Positions 16,880 through 26,572 of a stretch of 64,000 bases of DNA are shown here, piece after piece (within the stretch, counting starts at the first letter, position 1; every line of letters begins with the position of its first letter). The stretch covers positions 2,914,001 to 2,978,000 of the forward strand of contig OZ252093.1 of NCBI GenBank assembly GCA_965248175.1, written 5' to 3'. The notes below the pieces were generated by a model. The model saw nothing but the letters and a program-made list of their open reading frames with translations, did not search any database and had not been told where the DNA came from. This stretch comes from VXPQ01 sp965248175 (GTDB lineage: Bacteria; Bacteroidota; Rhodothermia; Rhodothermales; VXPQ01). The position numbers and the translations under genes are program-made.

Positions 16880-17962
16880 TTACCGTTTTTTGAACCTGGT
16901 TTCAAGAAGCGAAGCAAGGCCGGCGTCGTCCCCGGTGCTCAGCACAGGGTCGTCCTCATCGCCCACGGGAACGCCGATATAACGCGGAGCGGCGTGCATA
17001 ACTTTGTCGCGGGCTTTCTCCAGCGGCTCGAAAAGAAACGCACCGGAGGCATTCTTGTGTCCTCCACCTCCGAAGACCCTCGCCCATTTATCTACCGAAA
17101 TATCGCCCTGAGAACGAAAACTCATCTTCGTACCCTTGGCAGTCTCCAGAAACATCACGGCGGCCTCCACGCGATGGATCGACAGCGCGTAATTGACGAA
17201 ACCCTCCGTTTCCTCGCTGCTTGCTCCGGTATCCTCCAGCATGCGGGGCGTCACCGTAATGGCGGCGACTCGCCCCCCGCAATACAACCGTACTGTTTCA
17301 AGCGTCCGCCCAAGCAGATGCAACCCCGCCATGGAACGGTGGTCGAAAATCGCTGAATGCACAAGCCCCGGAACTACCGCTCCTCGCTCTATAATATCCG
17401 CCACAATGCGGTGCAGCTTCGGGGTTACGCCCTGGTATCGGAAAGAACCCGTATCCGTCATAATCGCGGTATAGAGCGCCGTAGCGATACGGGCGTCGAT
17501 CAGATCGGGATCGCAGGCGGCAATGATCTCATAAACGAGTTCGCCGGTTGACGAAACGGCCGTAGATACGTACCGCACATCGAACCAGTCCTCCGGATGT
17601 GTGTGGTGGTCGATCAGCGCCTTTGTGCCCCGTGCTCCGCGCACCGCCCCGGCCAGCTTGCCGAGCCGATTCTCCGCGTTGGTATCCAGCACGAACACCG
17701 CTCCCGCCTCGTCAATGCACTGGCGGTGCGCCAGCGATCCATCAAAGACGCGAATGTCCCGAACACCGGGAAGCCATTCCATGTTCATGGGAGGCGGATC
17801 GCTGTTCAAAACGGTAACCTGTTTTCCCGATTTCGCAAGAAAGCCTGCAAAGGCCACTTCCGACCCGAGTGCATCGCCGTCCGGGCGAACGTGACTCGTC
17901 AGAAACAGGCGGTCGTGTTTCTCTACGAGGGAAAGTATGTCGGCGAGCGTGCCCTGTGTCAT
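16880..17962 (-). CDS. nrnA: DHH/DHHA1 phosphoesterase, NrnA-like oligoribonuclease/pAp phosphatase
   Basis: The 360-residue protein has DHH-domain motifs in order: SHVRPDGDALGS, FVLDTNAENRLG, LIDHHTHPEDWF and MTDTGSFRYQG, followed by a DHHA1 domain ending in GGGGHKNASGAF. This set binds two metals and degrades short RNA and/or 3'-phosphoadenosine phosphate. The ATG at 17962 overlaps the ddl stop by four bases. A longer frame upstream is only ddl in another register. Confidence 0.93.
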   Translation of the reverse strand: MTQGTLADILSLVEKHDRLFLTSHVRPDGDALGSEVAFAGFLAKSGKQVTVLNSDPPPMNMEWLPGVRDIRVFDGSLAHRQCIDEAGAVFVLDTNAENRLGKLAGAVRGARGTKALIDHHTHPEDWFDVRYVSTAVSSTGELVYEIIAACDPDLIDARIATALYTAIMTDTGSFRYQGVTPKLHRIVADIIERGAVVPGLVHSAIFDHRSMAGLHLLGRTLETVRLYCGGRVAAITVTPRMLEDTGASSEETEGFVNYALSIHRVEAAVMFLETAKGTKMSFRSQGDISVDKWARVFGGGGHKNASGAFLFEPLEKARDKVMHAAPRYIGVPVGDEDDPVLSTGDDAGLASLLETRFKKR

Positions 17963-19221
17963 GATCCCGATTTTGATCCCTTGATCCCGCGCAAGTCGGT
18001 TTCGGAGAGCAGGTTCACATCGTACGTGCGGATACGCCGGTTTCGGGCACGGTGACTTTCGAAAGCCAATTCGATCATTCGATGCACAAGCTCGCCAAAG
18101 GAAATGCCTGCCGGCTCCCAAAGATAAAAGGAGAACGAGCCGGGAATGGTGTTTATTTCGTTGAAATACAAGGCGCCGTCGGCTTCGTCAATCATGAAAT
18201 CAATACGCGCCACCCCTCCGCATCCCAACAGACGAAACACCTGCAATGCCAACGCACGGATGCGTTCGGCCGTTTTTTCGTCGATCGGCGCCGGGATAAT
18301 GCGGTCCAGGGACGCCATACCGCGCCCCGCCTCCGGCTGTTTGGCGTTCCGTACACCACGCTTTGCCGCCCCTTCCCCGTCGTCCCCACGCATATACTTG
18401 TCCCGAAAAGTGAGCAAATCCTCGCTGTCGACTTGCAAGGGTTGCTCAAGGGCGCTCACGATGGCGTTATCCTCCCCGCCGAGCACCGCGCAATTGATCT
18501 CCTTCAGCTGCTGCACAGCGTGCTCCACGACCAGCTTCCGGTCGTACCGGAATGCATCCTCGATGGCCCGGTCCAGCGTCTTCCGGTCTCCGGCTTTCGC
18601 AATGCCTATTGAAGAGCCGAGACAGGCCGGCTTGACCACGACAGGATAGCCCGGTTTCCGCTCGCAGCGATCCAGCCAGGCCTCCTCTTGATCTACCCAC
18701 TCCGACTCGTGCAAGACCAGAAAATCCACCATGGGAATGTCCTGATCCCGACACAGATACTTGGATAGCACCTTGTCCATGCCGATGGCTGACCCGGCAA
18801 TCCCGCTGCCGGTGAAGGGTACGTTACACATTTCCAGGAATCCCTGTACGCCCCCGTCCTCTCCGGAACCACCGTGCAAGGCAAGAAACGCTACGTCCAC
18901 CCGATATGTCCTCGGACGACGCGCAAACAACCCGGCGCGTTTTTGCTCGACCAGCAGAAGCGTATGCGCATCGCCCGGTACGGCATGGACCCGGACGGCT
19001 TTGCGACGGATGCGCTCGACATCCCGGAACGCCTGGACATCCGCCAGCATATCCCCGACGAACCAGGCGCCATCCTTGGCTATGTAAACCGGCACAGGTT
19101 CGTACCGCTCCGGGTCCAGCGCATGGATCGCCTGTTGCGCCGTGATGACGGATACCTCATGTTCGGGAGCAACGCCTCCGAAAAGAACCCCGACGCGGAT
19201 CTTGTGAGAACTCGGATCCAT
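17959..19221 (-). CDS. ddl: D-alanine--D-alanine ligase
   Basis: The 420-residue ATP-grasp enzyme opens with VGVLFGGVAPEHEVSV and has the VKPACLGSSIGIAK and FNEINTIPGS signatures for ATP, magnesium and D-Ala. It makes the D-Ala-D-Ala dipeptide for peptidoglycan. An insertion of about 30 residues (RGDDGEGAAKRGVRNAK) sits in the central lid region, which explains the length above the usual 310-370. It follows pyrC by five bases. Alanine racemase, which provides its substrate, lies nearby at 23049 on the other strand. Confidence 0.95.
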   Translation of the reverse strand: MDPSSHKIRVGVLFGGVAPEHEVSVITAQQAIHALDPERYEPVPVYIAKDGAWFVGDMLADVQAFRDVERIRRKAVRVHAVPGDAHTLLLVEQKRAGLFARRPRTYRVDVAFLALHGGSGEDGGVQGFLEMCNVPFTGSGIAGSAIGMDKVLSKYLCRDQDIPMVDFLVLHESEWVDQEEAWLDRCERKPGYPVVVKPACLGSSIGIAKAGDRKTLDRAIEDAFRYDRKLVVEHAVQQLKEINCAVLGGEDNAIVSALEQPLQVDSEDLLTFRDKYMRGDDGEGAAKRGVRNAKQPEAGRGMASLDRIIPAPIDEKTAERIRALALQVFRLLGCGGVARIDFMIDEADGALYFNEINTIPGSFSFYLWEPAGISFGELVHRMIELAFESHRARNRRIRTYDVNLLSETDLRGIKGSKSGS

Positions 19222-19226
19222 GCCGG

Positions 19227-20522
19227 TTACTCTGCAGCGTCCGTCGGCACGAACTGCTTTTTGTTGTAGATGGCCCAGGGGCGCCCCACCATCTCACTAC
19301 CCGTAAAAGGTGTGTTGCGGCTTTTGGACCGGATATGCCGCGACTCGAACGTCCAGCGCGTCGTAGCGTCGAACACGGTAAGATTTGCCTCCTCTCCTTC
19401 GGCAACGACAGGCAGGGGAAGACCAAGAATGCGGCGGGGAGCCACCGTGATTTTTTGTACGGCTTCGGCAACCGTCAGCACGCCCGGCGCAATGAGTTCC
19501 CGGCCCATCAGACCCCAGGCCGTTTCGAGGCCGATAATACCAAACGGGGCCGCAAGAAATTCCACCTCCTTCTCAAAGGGTGCATGCGGCGCATGGTCCG
19601 TACAGATCACGTCGATCGCGCCGTCCCGAAGCCCTTCCTTGAGCGCATCCACATCCGCTGCCGTACGTAAGGGCGGATGCATCTTTACGTCCGTACTGAA
19701 ACCGGTCGATTCGACGGCTTCGTCGGTCAGGGCAACGTGGTGTGTGCAAACCTCCGCGGTAACCCGAATGCCGCGCTCTTTTGCCTGACGCACCAGGTCA
19801 ACAGCCTGTGCCGTGGAAATATGCGCCACATGTACATGGCCGCCCGTGAACCCGGCCAGCAAGATGTCGCGGGCAATCATCACCTCTTCTGCAAGGGATG
19901 GAATGCCGGGAACCCCAAGGCGGGTCGCAACCTCCCCCTCATGCATATGCCCGTCTGCATTGAGCGTAAGGTCTTCCATATGGTTGATGATCGGCTTCCC
20001 GAACGAGGCGCTGTATTCGAGTGCGCGCCGCATCAACCCGGCATGCTGCACCGGCGAACCGTCGTCGCTGAAGGCAACCGCCCCGCCATCGATCAAATCG
20101 CCCATTTCGCTCAGCGTCTCCCCTTTACGACCTTTCGACACACACGCAATGGGATGTACATCCACCGGAGTTCCCGCGGCACGCTCAATGATGAACTCCA
20201 CCACATCGCGCGTGTGGATGGGGGGAGAGGTGTTGGGCATACAGGCCACGGCGGTAAACCCGCCCGCCGCCGCTGCACGGCATCCGGTAACGATCGTCTC
20301 CTTGTGCTCGTAGCCCGGTTCCCGAAAATGGACATGCATGTCCATCCAGCCCGGAGAGACGATCTTGCCGGAACAATCGTAGACGGGGACATCTTGCGCA
20401 ACAAGGTCCGCCCCTATGGATGCGATCCGGCCATCCCTGACCAACACATCGGCAACTTCCTGTGACCCGGTCGCCGGATCAAGAACAGTGCCTCCCTTGA
20501 GAAGAAGATCGGGGGTCGTCAT
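19227..20522 (-). CDS. pyrC: Dihydroorotase
   Basis: The 431-residue class I-type dihydroorotase of pyrimidine synthesis shows the metal-binding MDMHVHFREPG, AVACMPNTSP, the His motif in INHMEDLTL, and ICTDHAPHAPFEKE. The C-terminal tail KSRNTPFTG is typical of bacterial PyrC/PyrX proteins. An inactive paralogue is unlikely because the catalytic His and Asp residues are present. The start lies 10 bases after the peptidase stop, so it is in the same operon. Confidence 0.94.
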   Translation of the reverse strand: MTTPDLLLKGGTVLDPATGSQEVADVLVRDGRIASIGADLVAQDVPVYDCSGKIVSPGWMDMHVHFREPGYEHKETIVTGCRAAAAGGFTAVACMPNTSPPIHTRDVVEFIIERAAGTPVDVHPIACVSKGRKGETLSEMGDLIDGGAVAFSDDGSPVQHAGLMRRALEYSASFGKPIINHMEDLTLNADGHMHEGEVATRLGVPGIPSLAEEVMIARDILLAGFTGGHVHVAHISTAQAVDLVRQAKERGIRVTAEVCTHHVALTDEAVESTGFSTDVKMHPPLRTAADVDALKEGLRDGAIDVICTDHAPHAPFEKEVEFLAAPFGIIGLETAWGLMGRELIAPGVLTVAEAVQKITVAPRRILGLPLPVVAEGEEANLTVFDATTRWTFESRHIRSKSRNTPFTGSEMVGRPWAIYNKKQFVPTDAAE

Positions 20523-20532
20523 GCGGCGAGCG

Positions 20533-22800
20533 TTACAGGTTGTCTGCGATATAGCCAGTGATAAGGGTGTACAGATGCAGGCGTGTCATTCCTCCGGAAA
20601 TCCCGTGATTCCGGCCAGGATAAATCATAAGGTCGAACTGTTTGCCGGCTTGCTGCAGCGCATCCGCCATCTGGACTGTGTTCTGAAAATGCACGTTGTC
20701 ATCGAGATCGCCGTGTACAATCAGCAGGTCCTGGTTGTCTCTCAACCGGTCTGCCCATGTTACGGGCGCACTGTTCCGATAGCCTTGCTCGTTGCGCTGC
20801 GGAGTGGACATATATCGCTCCGTGTAGATCGTGTCGTACTGCCGCCAGCTGGTCACCGGGGCTACGGAAACGCCGAATTCGAACGTATCCGGTCCGTCGC
20901 CATACAGCAGAGACATGAGGGTCATAAAACCACCGTAGCTCCATCCCCATATGCCCGTGCGTTCGGCATCGATATACGGTAACGTACTAAAATGCTTCGC
21001 CGAAGCGATCTGATCCTCGGCCTCAAGGATTCCCAGTTTTTCATGCGTCACGCTCTTGAAGTCCTTGCTGCGCCCTCCCGTACCGCGGTTGTCCACGCTG
21101 GCAATGACCATGTCGTATTCCTCAACAAGATACGCATGCCAGAGGTACCGGCTGCCGCCCCATGCATTTTGCACAGTCTGAGACCCGGGACCCCCGTATA
21201 CATACAACAAAAGCGGGTACTGCCGCGAGGCATCGAAATCCGTTGGCTTGAGCATCCAGGCGTTCAGCATGGACCCGTCGCCTCCAGGCGCCTCGATAAA
21301 CTCAGGCTCCGGCAGATCGTACGCGGCGAGCCGCTCCCGCAAGGCCGCATTGTCCTCAAGCACTTTTATGGAGGCGCCGTCGGCCTTGTGAAGCGTTGCG
21401 GCAAGCGGCGTGCGCACATTTGTGAACCGGTCGATGTAGTACCGCAAATCGGGCGACATATCGATACCGTGGCTGCCCGAACGCTCCGTAATCCGAACCG
21501 GTGCCGCATCTGAGTCCCGGAACGAAGTCCGGTACAGATGGCGCTCAAGCGGCGAAGCCGCCGTGGCCGTAAAAAAGAGGGCGTCCCGGTCGAGAGCAAT
21601 ACCGTGAAAACTCGTAACGTTCCAGGCGCCATGCGTCAACTGCCGCACGAAGGCGCCATCGTTTTCATAGAGATACAGGTGGCGGTACCCATCCCGTTCG
21701 CTCATCCACACGAAATGCTGATCGTCGTCAAGGTACGTAATCGTTCCCCCGGCCAGATCTCCGAAACTTGTTTCCACATCAATCCACGTATCGTTTTCCT
21801 CGCGAAGCACGAGGCGGGTAGACATATCCTCCGGAGAACCATAGAGCACATCCACCTGATTCTGCTCCCGGTTGAGGCGGAAAAACCATACATAAGACAT
21901 GCCATCCACCTCGGGAGTCCAGCCGAGGCTCGGGATATACTCCGGGTCGTCTTCCCCGGTCTGCCATGTCCCCGTATCAAAAAATTGACGTGACCCCGAC
22001 ACTACATCCACCACACCGACTCGTATTTCGCTGTTGGCCTCCCCGGCTTTCGGATACCGAAACCGCGCAATGTCCGGATACTGCGCACGCAGGTCCGCCA
22101 TAGCGAACTCCCGCGTGTTCGACTCGTCGAGTTGCACATAGGCAATCCAGGCTCCGTCAGGCGACCATGCCCATCCGTCCCGCAACCCGAATTCCTCCTC
22201 GTACACCCAATCGGATGTGCCGTTGATTATCTCGCCCGGACCCCCATCGTCGGTAAGCCTGCGCTCCGACATATCGGCCAGATCGACGACAAACAAATCC
22301 CGGTTGCGCACAAACGCCACGTGGCGTCCGTCAGGACTGAACTTGGCGAACATCTGAAACCCGTCTTCGCGGCGTGCAATGGGGGTCAGACTTTGCGTCG
22401 CCAGATCGTAGAGATAGTAATAGCCCTTCGTATTGTATCGCCATACCTGTTCCGAATCGGTATATATCAGCATGGCAGACCCGTCGGGGCTGTACGCATA
22501 CTCGTCGATCCCGACGGTGCGTTCCACATCCGGGGCATACAATTTCACGCCATCCACGAGGAGTTCGCGTTGCTCCGTTTCAAGGTCGTACCGGATAAGA
22601 TGCGCAACCTCTCCATCCTGTTCGACAAATGTCACGACCGGTCCTTCCCCGGCCCACTTTCCTCCTTGAAACGATGCGGAAACAAACATTCCGGAAGAGT
22701 GAATATCTTCCAGCGTGAGCATGGGCGTTTCGGCCTCCTGCGCCATCGCAGCCGCCGGTAACAGCGCCGCAAACAAGCATATCGAAATGGATCTGTACAT
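20533..22800 (-). CDS. Secreted prolyl dipeptidyl peptidase (S9, DPP IV-like)
   Basis: The 755-residue protein has a signal peptide (MYRSISICLFAALLPAAAMA), an N-terminal eight-blade propeller (WSPDGAWIAYVQLDE and similar), and a C-terminal alpha/beta hydrolase with catalytic Ser in GWSYGGFMT, Asp in HGDLDDNVHFQ and His in YPGRNHGISGG. Glu residues in SDWVYEEEFG match the dipeptide-binding double Glu of DPP IV. It would cut X-Pro dipeptides in the periplasm. It leads the operon, and 248 bp separate it from divergent alr. ATG 22800 is chosen because it begins the signal peptide. Confidence 0.94.
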   Translation of the reverse strand: MYRSISICLFAALLPAAAMAQEAETPMLTLEDIHSSGMFVSASFQGGKWAGEGPVVTFVEQDGEVAHLIRYDLETEQRELLVDGVKLYAPDVERTVGIDEYAYSPDGSAMLIYTDSEQVWRYNTKGYYYLYDLATQSLTPIARREDGFQMFAKFSPDGRHVAFVRNRDLFVVDLADMSERRLTDDGGPGEIINGTSDWVYEEEFGLRDGWAWSPDGAWIAYVQLDESNTREFAMADLRAQYPDIARFRYPKAGEANSEIRVGVVDVVSGSRQFFDTGTWQTGEDDPEYIPSLGWTPEVDGMSYVWFFRLNREQNQVDVLYGSPEDMSTRLVLREENDTWIDVETSFGDLAGGTITYLDDDQHFVWMSERDGYRHLYLYENDGAFVRQLTHGAWNVTSFHGIALDRDALFFTATAASPLERHLYRTSFRDSDAAPVRITERSGSHGIDMSPDLRYYIDRFTNVRTPLAATLHKADGASIKVLEDNAALRERLAAYDLPEPEFIEAPGGDGSMLNAWMLKPTDFDASRQYPLLLYVYGGPGSQTVQNAWGGSRYLWHAYLVEEYDMVIASVDNRGTGGRSKDFKSVTHEKLGILEAEDQIASAKHFSTLPYIDAERTGIWGWSYGGFMTLMSLLYGDGPDTFEFGVSVAPVTSWRQYDTIYTERYMSTPQRNEQGYRNSAPVTWADRLRDNQDLLIVHGDLDDNVHFQNTVQMADALQQAGKQFDLMIYPGRNHGISGGMTRLHLYTLITGYIADNL

Positions 22801-23048
22801 GATGTTGATATCCGGATGGATCGTGCGAGTTCGTTGAACGCCCCGTTGCATAACGCGAAAATGACCTCGTGACGCCGCAATCCGTAAATTATCCATGCGA
22901 ACGCCAAAATGCGACACTGATATGCACCCGGTGCGAGATTAGAATATATTTCGCATCGCCACGAATCCTAAAACCACTACCCGTACTAACCTTGCTCCGG
23001 CCTCTAACCCAAGAGAACCCCTCCGTTACCGGGCTCCGCGAAACAGAC

Positions 23049-24152
23049 GTGTTGTATTCGCCGACGAGGGCCCACATTCGCCTGGATCGGTTACAGCACA
23101 ACACAGCCATCCTTCGCAAATACGCCGGAGAAGCCCCGCTGATGGCCATCGTGAAATCAGATGCATATGGTCATGGCATCCTGCGCACCGCCCGGACGCT
23201 GGCAAAGCATGGCGTACGCTGGTTTGGCGTGGCCACAACGGCCGAGGGCCTGCAATTGCGTGAAGGCGGCATCGAGGAGCGTATTCTGGTCCTTACCGCG
23301 CCACCTGCGGAGCACCTGAATGTTTTATCCGAACATGAACTTGAGGTCACTGTTTCCTCCCCTGAGATCGCCGACGCTATTCTCGAATGCACCACCCATG
23401 TATTTCGTGTACATGTCAAGGTGGATACGGGTATGGGGCGCATCGGCATAGCCCCCCGGCAGGCCGAGCGGATCGTAACCCGTCTCGATCAGGCCCCGAA
23501 CGTGAAAATCGCCGGCTTGTGGACTCACCTCGCCACAGCCTACAGTGACGCCGGGTTTGCGTACGAACAATTGGAACGCTTCGATCACGTAGTCACAAAG
23601 GTTGGGGATGCTGCAGAAACCATACATGCCACGGCTACGGGCAGCATCCTCAGGTTCCCCGAAGCAACTGCCTGGGATCGATCCATAGCGCGCGTAGGAA
23701 TCGGGCTCTACGGATACACCGGATTCGCAGAGGATTACGGACTGCGACCGGCGATGACGCTCTATTCAAAGGTTACCCACCTGAAAAAGGTCGCACCTGG
23801 TACAAGCATATCCTATGGGCGCATGTGGACGGCGGACCGCCCTACATCCATCGCAACCGTCGGGGCCGGGTATGCGGAGGGCTATCCGAGAATTCTTGGC
23901 AACCGGGCCTTTGTGACCATTCGAGGAGAGAAATACCCTGTGGTGGGAGCCGTATGCATGAACATGTTCATGGTCGATACGGGACCGGAGCACAATATCA
24001 CCGTGGGTGATGACGTGATGCTTTTCGGAGCGGAGGAAGAACACGGCAACATTGGACCCGACGCCGCGGACCTGGCAACATGGGCCGAAACTATTTCGCA
24101 TGAAATACTGGCTGGCGTCCCGGCCCATGTGCCGCGCATATACGTCCAATGA
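23049..24152 (+). CDS. alr: Alanine racemase
   Basis: The 367-residue PLP enzyme makes D-alanine for the wall. The PLP lysine is in AIVKSDAYGHG (residue about 36) and the catalytic Tyr is in SISYGRMW. Other motifs are VDTGMGRIG and GYAEGYPRILGN. GTG 23049 is chosen because it gives the normal family length; the frame is open upstream for 60 codons but those residues are not Alr-like. It works directly before Ddl in the pathway, although ddl sits on the other strand about 4 kb away. Confidence 0.94.
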   Translation: MLYSPTRAHIRLDRLQHNTAILRKYAGEAPLMAIVKSDAYGHGILRTARTLAKHGVRWFGVATTAEGLQLREGGIEERILVLTAPPAEHLNVLSEHELEVTVSSPEIADAILECTTHVFRVHVKVDTGMGRIGIAPRQAERIVTRLDQAPNVKIAGLWTHLATAYSDAGFAYEQLERFDHVVTKVGDAAETIHATATGSILRFPEATAWDRSIARVGIGLYGYTGFAEDYGLRPAMTLYSKVTHLKKVAPGTSISYGRMWTADRPTSIATVGAGYAEGYPRILGNRAFVTIRGEKYPVVGAVCMNMFMVDTGPEHNITVGDDVMLFGAEEEHGNIGPDAADLATWAETISHEILAGVPAHVPRIYVQ

Positions 24153-24258
24153 ATCATCTTCCAACCCCGGAGGTACGTTTCATTGCCGAATTTGGCGTAT
24201 ATTCTTTAGGATGTAGTATTTCAGAGTTACTCAGACTATTTAGGGCAAATCAATCGGT

Positions 24259-24975
24259 ATGAACACACCTGCAGATCCTTCGGATATCACTGTTCTCGTC
24301 GTGGATGACGAAGAAGACGTTGTGGAAATGGTATCCCATTTCCTGGAAGAGGCAAAATACAAGGTAAATAAAGCCTACAACGGCGAAGAGGCCCTTGCCA
24401 AGGCAACACCCGACACGAATGTCATCCTGCTTGACATCATGCTGCCGAAACTCGACGGCATCGAGGTGTGCAAACAACTGCGTTCGCGCATTGCCACAGA
24501 AACGATTCCGATCATTTTCCTGACGGCCAAAACGGAAGAAGAGGATCAGATCAAGGGACTCATGGCTGGTGGAGACAATTATCTCATGAAACCGGTCTCC
24601 TCGGCAGTGATTCTGGCGCACGTGAAAACGGCGCTCCGACTGTCGGGTATCCAGGAACGAGAATTTGTCGAGATCAACGATCTCAAAATCTACAAGGACG
24701 AGTACCGCGCCACGATTGCAAACCAGGATATCGGCCTCACCTATACCGAGTTCAGCCTGTTGGTCTACCTTGTTCGCCATCCTCTCAATGCATTCAGCCG
24801 CGAACAATTACTCGAAAAAATCTGGGGAAAGGATGATGCCATTATGGTTACGGAGCGCACGGTGGATGCACACATCAAGAACCTGCGCGAAAAACTCGGC
24901 GACTTCGCCCGGCATATTCAGACGGTGCGAGGCGTCGGTTATCGTTTCTCACAGGAGGCGGAAGAAGTCGGGTAA
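24259..24975 (+). CDS. OmpR/PhoB-family response regulator
   Basis: The 238-residue regulator has a receiver domain with the acidic pair VVDDEED, phospho-acceptor Asp59 in LLDIMLPKLDG, Thr in FLTAKTEEEDQ and Lys in LMKPVS, then a winged-helix DNA-binding domain (LTYTEFSLLVYLV, VTERTVDAHIKNLR, IQTVRGVGYRF). The paired histidine kinase begins 52 bp downstream. Target genes cannot be told from the sequence. Confidence 0.96.
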   Translation: MNTPADPSDITVLVVDDEEDVVEMVSHFLEEAKYKVNKAYNGEEALAKATPDTNVILLDIMLPKLDGIEVCKQLRSRIATETIPIIFLTAKTEEEDQIKGLMAGGDNYLMKPVSSAVILAHVKTALRLSGIQEREFVEINDLKIYKDEYRATIANQDIGLTYTEFSLLVYLVRHPLNAFSREQLLEKIWGKDDAIMVTERTVDAHIKNLREKLGDFARHIQTVRGVGYRFSQEAEEVG

Positions 24976-25027
24976 TCCGGCGGGGTAGCGTTTCGGTATC
25001 GCGCCGGAACAGCGGGGTGCGACAGCA

Positions 25028-26506
25028 ATGAGGTTTACCGGATTCAGGTCCGGTTTCATCAAAAAGGTTTCCGGGTCCATGGGCTTGCTGAAGCGACTCA
25101 CCGATCTCATCATTCCCAGGCGGGCCTCTACACAAACGTGGATGATTCTCACGTTTACCTTGTTCGTAGGCCCGCCCGTCGTGGCCATAGGATTCTATGT
25201 TGCTTTCGCGATGCATGGTCAGACACGGGAATTGGCCCGCAGTACGCTGCTCCGTCATGCTGAACGGATCGCCGACCGTATCGAGGACACCGACTCCACG
25301 GACGAGCAGCGCGCAATCATTTCAGAGATCGGCGCACTGACGGATCTTCGCATCGACATCGCCCCGGCCTATACAGCCCTGCGCCATGCGGATGTCTCCG
25401 AACAAGTCCGAAATCTTCCGGAAGAAGCGCCCTCCCGAGCCGATCCGGTCCGCTTCGTCGAGCGCTCCGACCCCGACGGTCAGATCGTGCTGTATGCCTT
25501 GCTTTTCCACGAACCCACCGGCCTGATCGTATCCGTGGGGCAACCGGAATCACCGCTGGTATCCATGGTCCGCAATATGCGCATAACGCTTGTCGTGAGC
25601 CTGAGCCTCGTGCTGCTCCTTGCGCTGGCCGGAAGTTGGGTCGCCACCAACAAAATCACAACCCCTCTTCAATCTCTCAACAACTCGGCCCGGCGCATTG
25701 CGGAAGGCAACCCGGGCGAAAACATCGAGGTGGATTCCCGCGCTGCTGAGTTTCGCGTCCTTGCCGTAAGCCTGAACCGCATGTCAGCCGGTTTCCAGAG
25801 GCAAATCAATGAACTGCAGAGTCTGACGCAACTGCAAAACGAATTTATCGGCAATGTGGGCCATGAAGTGCGCAACCCGACCTTTGCCGTAAGCGGATAC
25901 CTCGAAGCGCTTGGCAGCGATTCGCTGACCCCCGAAAAACGCCGGCGCTACGCCGAAAAAGGACTTGCGAATCTGCACCGGCTCCAAACGCTTTTCAGCG
26001 ACCTTATCGAAATTGCCCGGCTCGAATACCGGGAAGACCTCATCAAGCCGGCCCCCTTCGAATTATCCGAACTGCTCCGCGAAATCGGGGACACGCTGGA
26101 ATCGAAAGTAAAAGAAAAGGGACTGCATCTCGAATTGGAGTATCATCCCCGGTATGTACATGCCGACCAGAACCGTATCCGGCAGGTCCTGACGAATCTG
26201 ATCGAGAATGCCATTTCCTACACCGACGAAGGTACTGTTCGGTGCCGTTTCCGGCGGCGGCTCGACAAGGTGCGCATCGAGGTAATCGACACCGGACGCG
26301 GTATCGAGGAACATCATCTCGACAGGGTGTTCGAGCGGTTTTACCGCATCGATCCGGACCGTGCACGCCAAAGCGGTGGTTCGGGCCTGGGACTCAGCAT
26401 CGCCCATCAGATCCTGCGTGCACACAACGAACATATCCACGTTGAGAGCACTTTTGGACGGGGCTCCCGCTTCTGGTTCGAGTTGCCCCTCGCCGACCCT
26501 GCATAA
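25028..26506 (+). CDS. Membrane sensor histidine kinase
   Basis: The 492-residue kinase has a first membrane helix (about 38-60), a sensor region of about 110 residues outside the membrane, a second helix (VVSLSLVLLLALAGSWV), a HAMP linker, the H-box with the phospho-His near 279 (GNVGHEVRNPTFAVSGYL), the N-box NLIENAISYTDEG, G1 DTGRGI and G2 GSGLGLSI. HEVRNP instead of HELRTP is a mild variant. An internal ATG at 25079 could also be the start. It forms a two-gene unit with the regulator upstream. Confidence 0.95.
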   Translation: MRFTGFRSGFIKKVSGSMGLLKRLTDLIIPRRASTQTWMILTFTLFVGPPVVAIGFYVAFAMHGQTRELARSTLLRHAERIADRIEDTDSTDEQRAIISEIGALTDLRIDIAPAYTALRHADVSEQVRNLPEEAPSRADPVRFVERSDPDGQIVLYALLFHEPTGLIVSVGQPESPLVSMVRNMRITLVVSLSLVLLLALAGSWVATNKITTPLQSLNNSARRIAEGNPGENIEVDSRAAEFRVLAVSLNRMSAGFQRQINELQSLTQLQNEFIGNVGHEVRNPTFAVSGYLEALGSDSLTPEKRRRYAEKGLANLHRLQTLFSDLIEIARLEYREDLIKPAPFELSELLREIGDTLESKVKEKGLHLELEYHPRYVHADQNRIRQVLTNLIENAISYTDEGTVRCRFRRRLDKVRIEVIDTGRGIEEHHLDRVFERFYRIDPDRARQSGGSGLGLSIAHQILRAHNEHIHVESTFGRGSRFWFELPLADPA

Positions 26507-26572
26507 CCCTGTTCTCTGGAAATCCCGATCCCTTCTTCGTATCTTCAAAATGATGTGCCCTGGTGCGTTCTT

